Both the position numbers and the translations under genes were made by a program. The notes under the pieces are model-generated. The model made no database searches and was not told where the DNA came from. It was given only the letters and a program-made list of their open reading frames with translations. Positions 12,901-24,000 of a stretch of 64,000 bases of DNA are shown piece by piece; position 1 is the stretch's first letter, and each line of letters begins with the position of its first letter. The stretch comes from Mytilus trossulus. Taxonomy: Eukaryota > Mollusca > Bivalvia > Mytilida > Mytilidae. The stretch is taken from contig NC_086374.1 in the NCBI RefSeq assembly GCF_036588685.1, forward strand, positions 69,996,457 to 70,060,456, read 5' to 3'.

Positions 12901-13838
12901 ATAGAACATAGGGGTAAAATGCAGTTTTTGGCTTATAACTCAAAAACCAAATAATTTAGAGAAAATCTGACATGAAGTAAAATTGTTAATGAGGTCAAGA
13001 TCTATCTGCCCTGAAATTTTCAGAATTGGACAACCTGTTTTTTGGGTTGCGGCCCCTGAATTGGTAATTTTAAGGAAATTTTGCTGTTTTTGGTTATTAT
13101 ATTGAATATTATTATAGATATAGGTAAACTGTAAACAGCAATAATGTTCAGCAAAGTAAGATCTACAAATAAGTCAACATGAACGAAATGGTCAATTGAC
13201 TCCTGTAGGAGTTATTGACCTTTGTAGTCAATTTTCAATCTGCTTCCTTTGTTTAATATTCACATAGACCAAGGTGAGCGACACAGGCTCTTTAGAGCCT
13301 CTAGTTTATATTCATTGTTGTCCGTGTTTCGATTACACTAAACGGGATCCACTTGGATTTGTGATAGTTCAGAATATAAAAAAAATAAATAAAAATATAG
13401 GCGAATGATACCAAAGGTTCGTTCAAACTCAAAAGTTGAACATAAACTGACAACGCCATGGCTTAAAATGAAATGACAGACAAACTACTGGACACAGAAC
13501 ACAACATATAAAACTTAAGTCAAATTCGGTAGTTCAGATTAGGCGAAAAGGGGATGGGATTTTAGCTACGACAGTTGAAACATATTAGTTGTCATTTGTG
13601 CATTTTAAATTATTTTTTTGTAGTGACACCACCGCCGTATAGCATTGCAGTGAGAGATAGTCCTCTGTCAAATTCAAACGATAATAACAGCAATTCTACT
13701 GAATCGGGATATGATTCAGAAGTAATTGTAACCAGAAGTGATCAATCAGAGAATATGGTGCGGAATACTGACGATTTAAATCAAAACATAGACTGCCCAC
13801 CCCCTTATAGCGTTTCTCTAAACCACAACACAACATGA
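903..13838 (+). CDS. Gene A: putative type I membrane receptor-like protein with two PPPY motifs (7 exons)
   Basis: Seven coding exons are 903-984, 4219-4475, 5013-5181, 6538-6755, 7968-8148, 9826-9996 and 13624-13838. All junctions are GT-AG and phases run 1,0,1,0,1,1, giving 1293 nt and 430 residues. The start ATG opens a signal peptide (residues 1 to about 27). Residues 28-169 form a module with 4 cysteines and many N-x-S/T sequons. Residues 170-302 form a module with 10 cysteines. A hydrophobic helix lies at about 311-336, followed by a basic stop-transfer (NRR) and a polar tail with PPPY at 362-365 and 418-421. The same structure recurs in gene B, which strongly supports the model. PPxY motifs are known ligands of WW domains, so a surface protein controlled by ubiquitin-dependent trafficking is a reasonable inference. 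The ectodomain family is not recognised; a CUB-like fold is only a guess. UTR exons were not determined. Confidence 0.85.
2309..2641 (+). repeat. Dispersed repeat family R1 copy
   Basis: Recognised by GATGTGGTGTGAGTGCCAAT followed by GAGACAACTCTCCATCC, TACGGCCTTCAACA and, near the end, a CCTGACTTAGGACAGG block. Similar copies lie elsewhere in the window on both strands, with the same order of blocks. Confidence 0.75.
3298..3756. mobile_element. Possible MITE with AACAAGAGGT ends
   Basis: AACAAGAGGT near 3299 is matched by ACCTCTTGTT near 3747. The pair would delimit an element of about 459 bp, but the arms are short and no target duplication is clear. Confidence 0.3.
3944..4167. mobile_element. 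224-bp MITE with inverted ends, 6-bp target duplication and internal TGATTAT array
   Basis: The left end GAGGGCCCTCATGGAGT is the near reverse complement of the right end ACTCCCCATGAGGGGCCTC. It is flanked on both sides by TATAAT (3938-3943 and 4168-4173), a perfect 6-bp target duplication. Inside, a TGATTATTTGATTAC-like unit is repeated about six times. It ends about 50 bases before exon 2 of gene A. Confidence 0.8.
4219..4475 (+). CDS. Gene A exon 2: first ectodomain module, N-terminal half
   Basis: Enters in phase 1 after a TTTCAG acceptor and leaves in phase 0 at AAG|GTAAAT. It encodes residues 28-113, with two cysteines (QNC, STC) and sequons NNS, NKT, NFS and NAT. It has the same length (257 nt) as exon 2 of gene B, with long identical runs such as KYNATV and GMIVVHVFAGHPN. 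Confidence 0.9.
4640..4790 (+). repeat. Dispersed repeat family R3 fragment
   Basis: In intron 2 of gene A: ATAGAAAACTAAAGATTAA and GGTGATCACATGTGTTCCAG followed by AAGGTAAGCAG match the better R3 copy at 30445-30660. Confidence 0.5.
5013..5181 (+). CDS. Gene A exon 3: first ectodomain module, C-terminal half
   Basis: Phase 0 in, phase 1 out (GTAAGT donor). Encodes residues 114-169 with the other two cysteines of module 1 (VKEC, KNC) and the strongly conserved ending NCYELNMPSIIPTTI. It is one codon longer than the gene B counterpart. Confidence 0.9.
6538..6755 (+). CDS. Gene A exon 4: cysteine-rich second module, N-terminal half
   Basis: Phase 1 in, phase 0 out (GTAAGT donor). Encodes residues 170-242 with seven cysteines (QCSTTHC, EPC, QIC, YCC, NNC). 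By manual count about 45 of 73 residues match gene B exon 4, and every cysteine is kept. Confidence 0.9.
6925..6985 (+). repeat. Dispersed repeat family R4 fragment
   Basis: In intron 4 of gene A: ATACTGAACTCCGAGGATAA followed by TTCAAAATGGAAA, as in the R4 copies at 30680 and 36725. Confidence 0.45.
7968..8148 (+). CDS. Gene A exon 5: second module, C-terminal half and Thr/Ser stalk
   Basis: Phase 0 in, phase 1 out (GTGAGT donor). Encodes residues 243-302 with three cysteines (RPWCLPW, HTVCTVTIF, GQCSL) and ends in a short Thr/Ser-rich stalk (PTTTVSSN). Overlapping open frames on both strands are shadows. Confidence 0.88.
8390..8860 (+). repeat. Degenerate tandem repeat in intron 5 of gene A
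   Basis: Blocks such as GTATGCGTTATTTAACTGYC, GCAATATTGTACT and CAGGCATGTGTATGC recur irregularly with spacing of roughly 25-30 bases. An R2 fragment (GATACCAGGACTGAAATTTT) interrupts it near 8675. The 118-codon open frame across it is a by-product of the repeat. Confidence 0.55.
9290..9505 (-). repeat. Dispersed repeat family R1 copy (reverse)
   Basis: GGTTTGCTCATTTTTGAAAG, TGTACGGTGACAT and TTGTCTCATTGGCAACTCGT, the reverse complement order of R1 blocks, in intron 5 of gene A. Confidence 0.6.
9826..9996 (+). CDS. Gene A exon 6: transmembrane helix and juxtamembrane segment
   Basis: A symmetrical phase 1-1 exon of 171 nt, residues 303-359. A hydrophobic stretch from SVLIATVSAG to IIIGYFMI is followed by SNRRQ and then by GQVVNFFHHQSSV, which is nearly identical in gene B (GQVVNYIHHESSV). 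If the next intron were retained, translation would stop after G-K-N-C and lose both PPPY motifs. Confidence 0.88.
10262..10440 (+). repeat. Dispersed repeat family R5 copy
   Basis: GTGTCAAAAAGACAACAACC, GGATCTTCAACACAGCG and GTGCTAGTTCAGTGAA match the copy at 38275-38575. In intron 6 of gene A. Confidence 0.6.
11659..13304 (+). mobile_element. Pearl-like / Helentron-derived non-autonomous element with about 3 core units
   Basis: The left end AGCTCACCTGGCCCGAAGGG continues into a 31-nt hairpin (AGCTCAC..TGGCCC / GGGCCA..GTGAGCT). A GTCC/GTC microsatellite follows at 11706-11755. Then about three tandem core units of about 500 bp start near 11762, 12265 and 12767. The right end carries AAGGTGAGC (inverse of the left GCTCACCT) and a terminal hairpin AGGCTCTTTAGAGCCT before CTAG. 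The layout (subterminal inverted repeats, microsatellite, core repeats, 3' hairpin) matches that described for bivalve pearl elements and Helentron-associated elements; the assignment is from memory. Confidence 0.75.
13400..13530 (+). repeat. Dispersed repeat family R3 copy
   Basis: ATGATACCAAAGGTTCGTTC then ACTGACAACGCCATGGC and a degenerate tail. It ends about 95 bases before exon 7 of gene A. Confidence 0.55.
13624..13838 (+). CDS. Gene A exon 7: cytosolic tail with two PPPY motifs, stop codon
   Basis: Terminal exon after a T-rich tract and TTGTAG acceptor. Encodes residues 360-430: VTPPPYSIAVRDS, an Asn/Ser-rich linker with ESGYDSEV and TRSD, and a second CPPPYSVS 10 residues before TGA at 13836. 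Both PY motifs and the ESGYD core are kept in gene B. Confidence 0.9.
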
Positions 13839-14179
13839 CAGGAAATTTTGATTGGTTTATAGCTGACGATTCATAGATTTTAATTCAAAAACTGGTAGCT
13901 GATACCTCAAAAAAGCAGTAAGAAGAATGCAAAACTTGTATCCCGATAATAGATAAAAATTTGTTATATTTTAAAATGTAAAATGTTTCAGGTTGATGCG
14001 TATATGTGTAAGAAAATGAAAGTGAAATCTGAAGTCTCAAATTATTAGCCTAATATATTTGATGAGTTTCAACATCTATCAATTATACATTAATGTATTA
14101 TCAACAGTCTATATAAGTACCTTATCATTTGTTAATTTTTAAAGTATGTGATAATTTAATCACATAATAACCATGAACA

Positions 14180-14185
14180 AATAAA
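14180..14185 (+). promoter_or_regulatory. Candidate polyadenylation signal of gene A
   Basis: AATAAA, 342 bases after the stop codon of gene A, in AT-rich sequence. It is the first good AATAAA I see downstream, but the position is not proven to be used. Confidence 0.45.
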
Positions 14186-15140
14186 ACCGTTTTGAATATT
14201 GAGAGTAAGAGAAAGAGGGAAAGGGAAATATACTAGCATCACTGATGATTTTTTTGTAGACGAATCGCGCGTTGCCGTACACATCTTAAGCCTTGTATTT
14301 ATAATTTTATTGATGATTAACCTCTATCTGAAAATAAATGAATATAACAGTCATCATTTCCATATTGGTTATTTCTGCCAAAAAAATTAGTGTACGTTAG
14401 TTTTAATTTGACTAAAACCTGGTATTTGCTTTTATCTTTACGTTTAAAACTTCATTGCTTAAAAGAAGGGTTTTGAAATGTTTTGTAAATGGTATATGAT
14501 TTATATTATTGTTCCATAGAATTTTTTGATTGTGTCTGATATTGAGTTGCATCATATATAATGTATTTAGATATAATGTTTTGTTTTGTTTTTTAATTTT
14601 CATATGATTATTATTTATTATATTATTTACTAAAAGTATAATTAAAGTTAATTAGTTCTTGCCAGAATGCTAGTTGGAAAATCCTACTAGTAACCAATAT
14701 TGTAAAAAAATTTACGAATATCATCTTATTTATCATACACAACATTACACATCAAAAGTTATAAAATTGTGGTCCTACACTCTCCAGTTTCTAATAACAC
14801 TAATTTTGATTGCAACTTTTGCCTGTACATCAAATGATACTCCTATTCAAAGGCTACTCCTATTTTCTTATATAAACCAGGCACCAGAGCTTACTTGCAC
14901 ACTTTCACATTGAATAAGGCAAACGCAAACTACCTTATTTGATTTCACTGGAAATCCGAAAAAAAACGTATTCATGATTAATAATATTGTTTGATCATAC
15001 ATGTCACTTTTAAAACAGTCTTACAAACCTTCCAAATTATTCTTTTTTGGTTAACCGAAACATCAGTAACTTTGCTATAAAGAGTACTCTCATTTTGGTG
15101 CTTTATGTCAAGTATCTTTATGTTATGTTATGTTTTTACC

Positions 15141-15424
15141 TTAAGGTGGTACCTAACACTACAAGGAGATACCTCTGTAAAATCAGCTAAACGTTTTAAG
15201 TACGTTGTGTTTAAAGGGAATATTAAGCCTCTCAATGATCAAAATAAGTGTTTGTCAAACTGCTTTATAACCAGTGTAATTTTTCTGATAAAACGGTTGG
15301 TTCAAATTTTTTGATTTTTTTGTATTTTTGTCAAAGGGTCAAAGTAAATACTTTTTATGAATTTTTTTTATGAAAATTAAACGAGCCAAATTAATTTTGG
15401 TCTAGGTGTTGGGTGCCACCTTAA
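15141..15424. mobile_element. TTAA-flanked MITE (piggyBac-like ends)
   Basis: Left end TTAAGGTGGTACCTAACAC; right end GTGTTGGGTGCCACCTTAA, whose reverse complement differs at few positions. Both ends carry TTAA, the piggyBac target. Length 284 bp, no transposase. A diverged relative lies at about 62097-62445. Confidence 0.8.
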
Positions 15425-16041
15425 ACATATATTTTGAGTTGTCAAATAAGAATTGATAGTTTGATCTTATGTTTTTTGTTACACCACTGTCCCAGGTTAT
15501 ATGACGGTTGACTGCTTAGAAATATGAACCTGTCTTTGGTCAAGAGCCTACAGTTCAGTAGTTGTCCTTGGTTCATGTCTGTTATATTTGTTTATCGTAA
15601 ATTGTTTTGGTATACATTAGGCGTTGGTAGTTGAACTGTTTCATATTTTCAATGGCGTAGCCTCTTGAGTCGAATATACGATATTGTGTTTTATTCATTG
15701 TTGTAGTTGTATGAAGGGCTATGCATTCTTACATCCTCTGGTTAACAATTTTTCATATTGTAAGCGATAAACCAAAGCAAAAACCATGGTCAAGTAATGA
15801 AAACTACACTAGAGTTAAATACATGTATTCCGACTTGTCAGATCGACACAAAGCACAACAAAACAAAGATAAAAGCGAAAAATAAGCAAAGTATCGATAT
15901 AAGAGCATCAAATGCTAGCTCATAGCTATAATCTTTGCACCTATTATTGTTATTTACTTTTTTCCAGCTAAATTGATTATATCTTTTAACTTCAGTTTAC
16001 TATAAAATGATGCTTTTTCCCCTTTAATGTAAATAAAGAAT

Positions 16042-16135
16042 AAGAAAATGTGGTGTGATTGTCAAGGAAACAACTCGATACCAGAGACAAACGGACATAG
16101 AAGTTAAAAATTAAAGGATACCGTATGGCCTTTAA
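16042..16135 (+). repeat. Dispersed repeat family R1 fragment
   Basis: AAATGTGGTGTGATTGTCAA, GGAAACAACTCGATACCAG and a diverged TACCGTATGGCC block, as in R1. Confidence 0.55.
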
Positions 16136-16729
16136 AAAAAAACCAAAGATTTCCTTATTTGGCACATCTTTCTAAAATATTTCAGGTAATAATGCTCTTC
16201 AACTTGATGAGACTTGTGTAGACTAAAAGTTGGACTGACATATAGAACTAAAAACTCACATCTTTGTTGAGTTTTTACTAGAGACATTGGCGATGGATGA
16301 CCATCGATTGAAAATTAAAATTTACGATATTCGCGAACTTTCTATTTGCATATAGTATTAAACATTCTAGCGGCGCATGCCAATGCAGAATTATTAATGC
16401 TCTCAGATGATGCGTTATCCCAATGCTTAATTGTGATTGTTGTCATCATTTTCCTAGTAGAGGATTGATGCTTACCAATATACTATTGACCAAGGATTAC
16501 TTAAAGTAAACGTTAGTCACACATTCAAATAATTGATTGGTTGACCACTATGGAATAATAATAGTATATTTGTTACAAAACATGGATATATTCAAATAGT
16601 CGTAGTCATTATCACGTATTTTATTTTCACTGAAAATTATCTATTTTGCCAAGAGGAACATGGCGCATGCAACTGGTGAAGTAGAACCTGGAATGCAACA
16701 AACCAGCCCGTTTTATTGATACAAAACAA

Positions 16730-16860
16730 AGTAAATTACAAAAAATACCGAAACCCGTTGAAAATTCTGAACGGAAAGTCAGTAAGCAAATATCAAAATC
16801 CTAAAACACATCAAACGAATGGATAGTAACTGTCGTATTCCTGACTTTTACAGGCAATGT
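16730..16860 (+). repeat. Dispersed repeat family R4 copy
   Basis: AAAATACCGAAACCCGTTG, GGAAAGTCAGTAAGCAAAT and CATCAAACGAATGGATAGTA followed by TCGTATTCCTGACTTTTACA. Confidence 0.6.
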
Positions 16861-17469
16861 CTTCGTGTACAAATGGTGCATTAAACATAGTTTTATAACT
16901 AGCCAAACATCTCACTTGATTGACAGTCGCATACAATTCTATAATATTGGCAACGATGTGTGATCAAACATAAAGAGACATATAGCTAACTCTTGTATCT
17001 GTTACTAGTTACTGGAATATCATGAACAAAATCTAATGCGTCAAACAAGTTTAGGGCCATCCTGTATGAGGGTTACAAATAAAGAAATGTGAAATAAAAA
17101 AATAACATAACACTGTTATTGATTAGGCTGACGTGATATATCATTACCCTTAAAATATGTTCATACTGTCTGATAAATAGATCAGATTGATTCAGGTGGA
17201 TGTCGATTGACACTTTGGCTCTCTGTCATTTTACTCGGAGTTTAAACCTTTATCTCGGTACCGCAAATTCAGTATAATGATTTGTGTAATTTGAGGTTCT
17301 CAACATCTTACGAACGAACAAATAAAGCCCTAACTTAACTACCTTGACGTACAAAAAGGGAGGGCGCATTTTTGGTTGATAATATTAGACTATCGGTGCT
17401 GCAATCCCTTAGAAATGTCTTTTAAATTAAAAAAATATGCATGCCAGAGATTTTTTCAACCATTTTAGT

Positions 17470-17600
17470 GATTGTTCTACTCTGATATTTGATGTGTTTC
17501 CCTCTGTTTAAGTTTGTAACCCGCATTTGTTTTTTGTTTTTTTTTTAAACAGTTTTGTGAATTTTGAACAGCGGTATACTACTGTTGCCTTTATACGCAT
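17470..17600 (-). repeat. Dispersed repeat family R4-like fragment (reverse)
   Basis: TTTGATGTGTTTCCCTCTG, GTTTGTAACCCGC and TTGAACAGCGGTATACTAC resemble the blocks at 22080-22185 and 29595-29765. Confidence 0.45.
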
Positions 17601-18139
17601 ATTATATTGACTTGATAATAACAAAATGAAATATACAATTTATGGATTAAACAATACAGTAGTAAATATAATTCATCAATACATTCTGGCGAAGAATATA
17701 CAATATTTAGACTTAAGATAGTAATCATATAAAAGATTTGAACAACCATAACACCAACAAGTAGATTTTTTTAGTGCACTTATGTGAAAATGGTAAATGT
17801 AGAACTTTGAAATGGGAGGGCTCGGAATCTTTTTTGAAAACTTATCCAGATTCAGATCAAAGATAACAAAACCCTAGATGATCATTACTGGTTTATATCG
17901 TTGCTAAACTGGGATACTAAAGAAGATACATAAAGAAAAATATCAAAATAAAAGTTTGAAAAAAACAATCAACTTGAAAAAGATACTCTGTAATGTATAG
18001 TGTTTTTGGTTTGTTTTGTTTTCATGCCCTTTTACTGTGAACGAAATTTATCTCTTTACCAGTATTAATTGATACATTTTATTACAAATCGTGCTTTACA
18101 ATTATACATCTAGCTAAGTCCTTGTGCACTTCTGATAAA

Positions 18140-18262
18140 TATGTGTTGCTTGGCCTATCTAAATCCACACAAACACTTTGCACCCAGTCCTGCATTAAAT
18201 GATGCAAAGTTTGCCACTGAAGTCGAACATTGATAAATCAATCAATCAAACGCAAAAAAGAT
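18140..18262 (+). repeat. Possible retroposon 3' tail
   Basis: A short non-AT-biased segment ends in AACATTGATAAATCAATCAA followed by TCAAAC, a short AATC repeat of the kind that ends SINE or LINE copies. The body is not recognised. Confidence 0.35.
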
Positions 18263-18462
18263 GCGCGATTTTTTTTCTTTCAACCAATTTACAAAATTAA
18301 CGTTCTTTGGTAATGTATAAAGGAGATAAATAGAACGCAGATACGACATGTAAACAAACGGATTTCAGTGTTAGATTACGCAACATATTACAAGACAAAA
18401 TAAATTTATTGGAACACTACAATAAATACTACGATGCAAAAAGATCATCAAACTGTTTACCT

Positions 18463-18914
18463 AAGGTGTAATACCACCAAATCATGGTACGTCACATCCG
18501 GTTGTATACGAAAGTAGGTCCTTGAATTTGACAGTTGTAGAAAATTAACCCTGCATTTCAATGCACTTAAATTTTTCTGAGTCATAACCATGTATGTTGG
18601 GTGTCTGAAAGCATCATTCTTTTTTTATTTGATGGTCTTATGAAATATTTTGGAACAATAAGGTTACATAGGTACCAAAGCAGGTAACCAGTAAAAAACA
18701 GTGTAAAAATTGGGTTGTTTACTTCCGGTGATGGTTACTTTCTTATATGCAATGAAATGTAGTGTGAAATTTTCACTGTAGCACTGGAAAAGATTAAACT
18801 TTACACATGCAAAGTATTTCTTTGGTTGAAATAAAGGTAAATACTGTAAAAAACAATTTAAGTACCAATTTAACAAAGACTAATAGGGAAAAAGCAATGG
18901 TGGTATTACACCTT
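18463..18914. mobile_element. MITE with 17-bp perfect terminal inverted repeats
   Basis: AAGGTGTAATACCACCA at 18463-18479 is exactly matched by TGGTGGTATTACACCTT at 18898-18914. The right flank is TTAA; the left flank is CTAA, so an ancestral TTAA duplication is likely. About 452 bp, no coding sequence. Confidence 0.8.
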
Positions 18915-19469
18915 TTAAGTCTTTAAACACACTGCAATATCGGAAGCAATTTTTAACTAAACAAAATTACTGCTCCTTATGATACGTTCATAGAGTAACG
19001 TCCGTATGTAGGATGTTGATATCTCTATTACGATAATCAAGCTCGAATTTGTTGACCCCATAGCCAGTATAGTAGTTTTGATGATATAGATTAACAGCTT
19101 GCGTGTTGTTTTGATTTAAGAATTACGAGAACGTTTTAGTCCAATGTAATTTTTGTTATTACTACATTGTACTTTCACAAGTTCCTTATCGCAAATAATG
19201 TCCTTATAAATATTTTAGGTCAGCACCTAATAAATGCATCAGTGTACAATACTATTAATATATATAGTTAATTGTTGTTTAAAATCATGCATACGAATAG
19301 TGTACTATTAATTAGAATGAACGACATTTCTATGTAGTGATTCGAAGGGATGTGCATATATGCCACCCTTTCAAACTTCGTATGAGAAGGTTAAAAAAAA
19401 TTAAGGTCCTAACATTTATGACAAAATTGCTTATTGAATTAACTCGTATAAAGATTGAATTACATGTGA

Positions 19470-19517
19470 TTCAAACTACAGTCATTTCAAACTACAGTCA
19501 TTTCAAACTACAGTCAT
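19470..19517 (+). repeat. 16-bp motif in three tandem copies
   Basis: TTCAAACTACAGTCAT repeats three times head to tail at 16-base spacing. Confidence 0.9.
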
Positions 19518-20983
19518 AAATGCACCAGCTACTTGTCAAATTTATTCATCTCTACATGAAAAAGCGGTTGCATGAATGCTTGCTATGTGTATGTTTATTC
19601 TAACAAATATATGATATTGTATGCATATAAAGAAAAATTATCATAGACTCTAGGATTCAAATGTTGTTCCCTAGACGCACTATTCGCCAAGAACAGCCTC
19701 ATCGGTGACATAAGTGTTATGTAAGATATATGAAAGATCTTAACTATTTAACTCTACCACAAAAGGCTGGAAGTGACACGGTAACCCGAGACAATACGTT
19801 TATGTCTCTGGGGGACCCGAAGCGAAATCAATACATGTATCTGAATGGATCAAGTTTGAAAAAAAATCATTTTGTATTTTAATTGAATACCAATTTTTAA
19901 CTCCATTAGATGTTCCCAATACTAACTAATTCAATTTAACCAAAGTAAGTCAAATCATTAGCGAACCAATCAGAGCTAACTTTTGTTAAGTAATAATTGA
20001 AAGATAGTGACCAATGATATGAACGTAATAACTTAATTTGCATCGTGGTGAGTAGCAATGAATGAATTCAGCACACCAAATGACATCATTACAAAACTAT
20101 CAAAACTTGAGCTTTACATTGAAAATCATTATACAGCTGGGATCATCGTTAGGGACTCATTCGTTCATATGGTATAATCCAAATGCGAATGTATGATACT
20201 ATTACCTATGTTCCTTAACTAATAAATTTTCAATTAAATGTTTTAATGAGTTATGGGAAGATGATATAGTTTCTATTTTTTCGTCGTGATAACTAAAAAT
20301 TTTACTGGTTATTTTTGTTGGTTTCGTTGGTTTTTGTTTATGTTTTTTTTATCGTTGTTTGCTACTTATGTTGTCTGTGGAGGGGTCAGATTTGTATTCA
20401 ATACAGTACTTCAATAACTGATGGATGTCAACTTGTACTCTTGACATATTAATTAAATCTTTCTCTAATAAATATATATCCGACCATTATACTAAAACGA
20501 ATTTGATAGTTTAATTGCCAAAACACATGTTTACAAAATGGTATTAAGCTTTCATAACAACTTAATGAAATCCCCCAAAATAAATTACCTTATTTTTTTT
20601 CTTCTAAAAACACAATACGATGTAAATTTGGGTCAACACCACTGAGGCATAAGTCGGACAGTCACGGCTTTTTTCATCTAAATATACATATGCCTCTATT
20701 TATATGTCAGTGATATATGGGTACTCATGGGTGAAATTCTCCACCTTGATTTAAGTAAAAAGATGCTATTGGTTGATTACAATAAATATTTCGTATGCAT
20801 TTCATTCATATATTATTACCTGCTAAATATTGCATTATCTATATCAGTTACAGATGCGACATTATCAAAAAACTTAATTAGTTCAAGTCATAAAGACGTG
20901 TAAGATTGTTATCTTTATTTTTGCAGTAGATTGATAAGAATAAAAGATTTAAACCGAGTTTAAATGCGATTTTCATGTATTTT

Positions 20984-21068
20984 ATGAGAATGGATTTGAA
21001 AAAACAACATCAACTGATATTTTCGATCCTGTGTCTGTTTAGCTTCCTGAAGTTGTATGATTGCTCAT
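20984..21068 (+). CDS. Gene B exon 1: signal peptide
   Basis: Encodes MRMDLKKQH followed by a hydrophobic core (LIFSILCLFSFLKLY) and ends in phase 1 at a GTAAGT donor. The second ATG at 20990 corresponds to the gene A start. Confidence 0.82.
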
Positions 21069-24000
21069 GTAAGTCATCAGTATTTATTTTATTTTAATAG
21101 TATTGATAATAGGTATTTTTAAACTTGTCGTTCTTTATTTCTCATCTATTGAGAACAATCAATTTGAAAATAAATTGTTAGTATCTAATTTTTTTATTTT
21201 TTTTTTAATTATTTGCAAAATGAATATGATCAGTTTTGTTTTTTGTAAATAATATTTTATACAATGTTTATTTACAAACAGGAAATTAGAACTGATGACA
21301 TGTAGCCGAATATATTTCAGTTATCAATTTTCATATTTATTTTGAATAATCGTTTTTCTGTAAGGATGTAATACTTAAATAGTTGTATGCTCCCATTTTA
21401 ATGATGAAGCACAAACGGCACACATATTACAAATAAAAATATTGAAATAAAAATCAGAAATATCTTAATAATGCATCCCATTTCGTTAATTTATTTTACG
21501 TCAGCACAGTTTTTGAAATATTAATTAACCAGCAAACGATAAATTGGCAAATTGCTTTTTTTCATAAAACATAGTACTCATATCTGATCAAACAGTTTAA
21601 AGTCTAGTAATAGGTAATACTTTGTAAGGGAGCACACTGCAAACGTAGTAAATTACAAATTTTCAATAACAAAAGAATCTCGGAAAAAATGCATTGGTAA
21701 TTTGGTTCAAATTTTTGTTTTCAAAATGTCGAATGTGAATTTATATATGACCCGTGTCAAAAAACAAAGCAGAACACAAACACTTTTTTCACAGTAATTA
21801 TGGAATGTGCAACTGTTTGATTACCAGATTCATTTTACATTTTGTTTTTCGTAATTACAGACAAACTTTCGATGGAAAACCCCAAAACACAATTAAAATT
21901 AGCAATTTCTTATTTTCAAATATTTTCATTGGTCTAAATATATTTTATTTTGGAGCATCGAAGATTTCCTCCGCCATGTTGGTTTCCATGAAAAAGTAGT
22001 TTCAGTCAATAAAGTCACATATAACGCTTTAAAAATGTTTAGTAGTACTTCAGTGTTCTATTGTTACGTTGTTTTTCTCTTATAGTTGATGTGTTTCCCC
22101 CGGTTTTAGTTTGTAACCCGGAGTCTTTTGCTCTCAATCGATTAATGACTTTGAACAGCAGTAATGTAAATGTTGCCTTTATTTACATTATATTTATATA
22201 CATTGTATTATTATTTTGTCAAATGTTGCTTTCAGAATGGATCTGCTTCTTCAAAAACGAAAAAAAAATGTAAGGGTTCATTAAACTATAAAATTACTCC
22301 TCACTCATCAAAACTAACTTTTTTTTATGTTAACAAAAACACCATTTGATTAATCTAAATTTTAATAATGTACCCTAAGAGCCTCTAAAGGATTATAAAA
22401 AAACTCTTTAAAAAAGCAACTTAACCGTATTAGAAATATTTCCAAATTTGTTATCGTCGGTAATCATACAAAGAACATTTTACACCTTTAATCAGGTTTT
22501 TTTCTGCTTTGCAAATACAGGTGTGAAGAGTATGATGACAATAATAAAAACCAACATGTCAAAAGTCAATGCGGTAAATCTAGAATGAGACAAAAACAAA
22601 ATGCATATTATAGAAGATATCATTTTTTTTCGCGGATACTATTACACTATTTTTTTGCTATTACAAAAACATTTTTGTAATTAATATTACATTGCCATTG
22701 ATGTCCTGGAAACCAATACCTACATCAGATTTTTATCTACATGTTTGTACTCATTTTTTTAACGTAAAAATATCTTTATTGCATATATGCTGTAACAATT
22801 TACTAAGTTTGTACTCCTAACATATTTTTGTATCATGGAATAATTCTATATAATTTAACTATATCGAACAACGTTTGATTATAAATTTGGAATACTTATC
22901 TCAATTAAATACCTTTACTGACCGTTTCTGTTATTTGCAATTAGAGCTCCTGGGTATACACTCTGTTATAAGCAGTTATTTTTTCTCGATATACTTCTAC
23001 GTGTACCCTTTGATCTGTACTTACTGTCTTTTTGTTATGGGGAGGTAAAAGTACCCTACCACGTCCACGCTTGTTATTTGTTTTTGTGACATACACAGCC
23101 TTCTCAGTACCAAAATATCGCCGCGATATAGCCTTTTTGTACTAATGCGGCGTAAAGCAACCAACAATCAATTAATTAATCAGTACCATAATATATGACA
23201 AACGAGACGATCAATATTTAAAATTATAAATTTTTCACATCTGAGTAGCAATATACAAGCTTCATCTGCATATGGGATATATATTTCCCAACTTATTCGG
23301 GATTCAAGAGCTTGCAACTCCTACTCAGACCTTGTAAAACGCCACCAGTGTATGTCTGAGAAGAAAGTTAATGAACCAGGGGTATGTCAAAGAACGCACG
23401 TTCTTTTTCTAATATAAAAGTTCATCGGAAGGTGCCAAGACCATGTTGAAAAATATTCCGAATCTACTTCACAAATAATACTCGATGGTTTTGAAGTATA
23501 TATTTTAGGTACTGATATTGTTTCTCATCTTAATAACGTGTTATAATATTCTTTTTTGTATTTAATATTACTGTTACTGTTTAATCTATTTTTTGTGATA
23601 TTCGTTTTACATGGCTCGGTCACATTATGAAATTGTGAAGTGGTAATGGTTTTATTCTTGTCTTTCATTGTTGCTGATGTGCTTTGTCCATATGCATTTT
23701 TATATTTCTTTGTTACATATTTGTTTTGATAAAACATCGTTGTAAAAATAGTTATTTTTATGAAAGTATCATATATGTGACAGGTTTAGCTAGCTATCAA
23801 ACAGGTTAAGTTCATCATTTTATACATAGGAAAATGTCTGTACCAAGTCTTGAATATGACAGTTGTTGTCCGTTCGTTTGATGTGTTTGAGCTTTTGATT
23901 CTGCCATTTGGGTATGGACGTTCTGTTTTGAATTTTCCTCAAAGTTTGGTAGTTTTGTTATTTTACTTTTTTCATAAAGATTCTTTATTTTACTTTTTGT

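Larger units (their letters stand above)
9997..13623. other. Intron 6 of gene A
   Basis: 3.6 kb between the transmembrane exon and the PPPY exon. Nearly half is the pearl-like element 11659-13304; an R5 copy and an R3 copy flank it. No coding sequence is recognised. Confidence 0.7.
13839..20983. other. Intergenic region between genes A and B
   Basis: 7.1 kb without a recognisable gene. Contains the gene A polyadenylation signal, TTAA-type MITEs (15141-15424, 18463-18914), R1 and R4 copies, a short retroposon-like tail (about 18140-18262) and a 16-bp triplicated motif (19470-19517). The longest open frames are short and lack splice or domain support. The gene B promoter should lie near the right end but no defined element is visible. 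Confidence 0.6.

Noticed and set aside
19470..19517. Short regularly repeated motif considered as a CRISPR-like array
   Set aside because: The units abut with no spacers, there are only three, and the genome is clearly eukaryotic.
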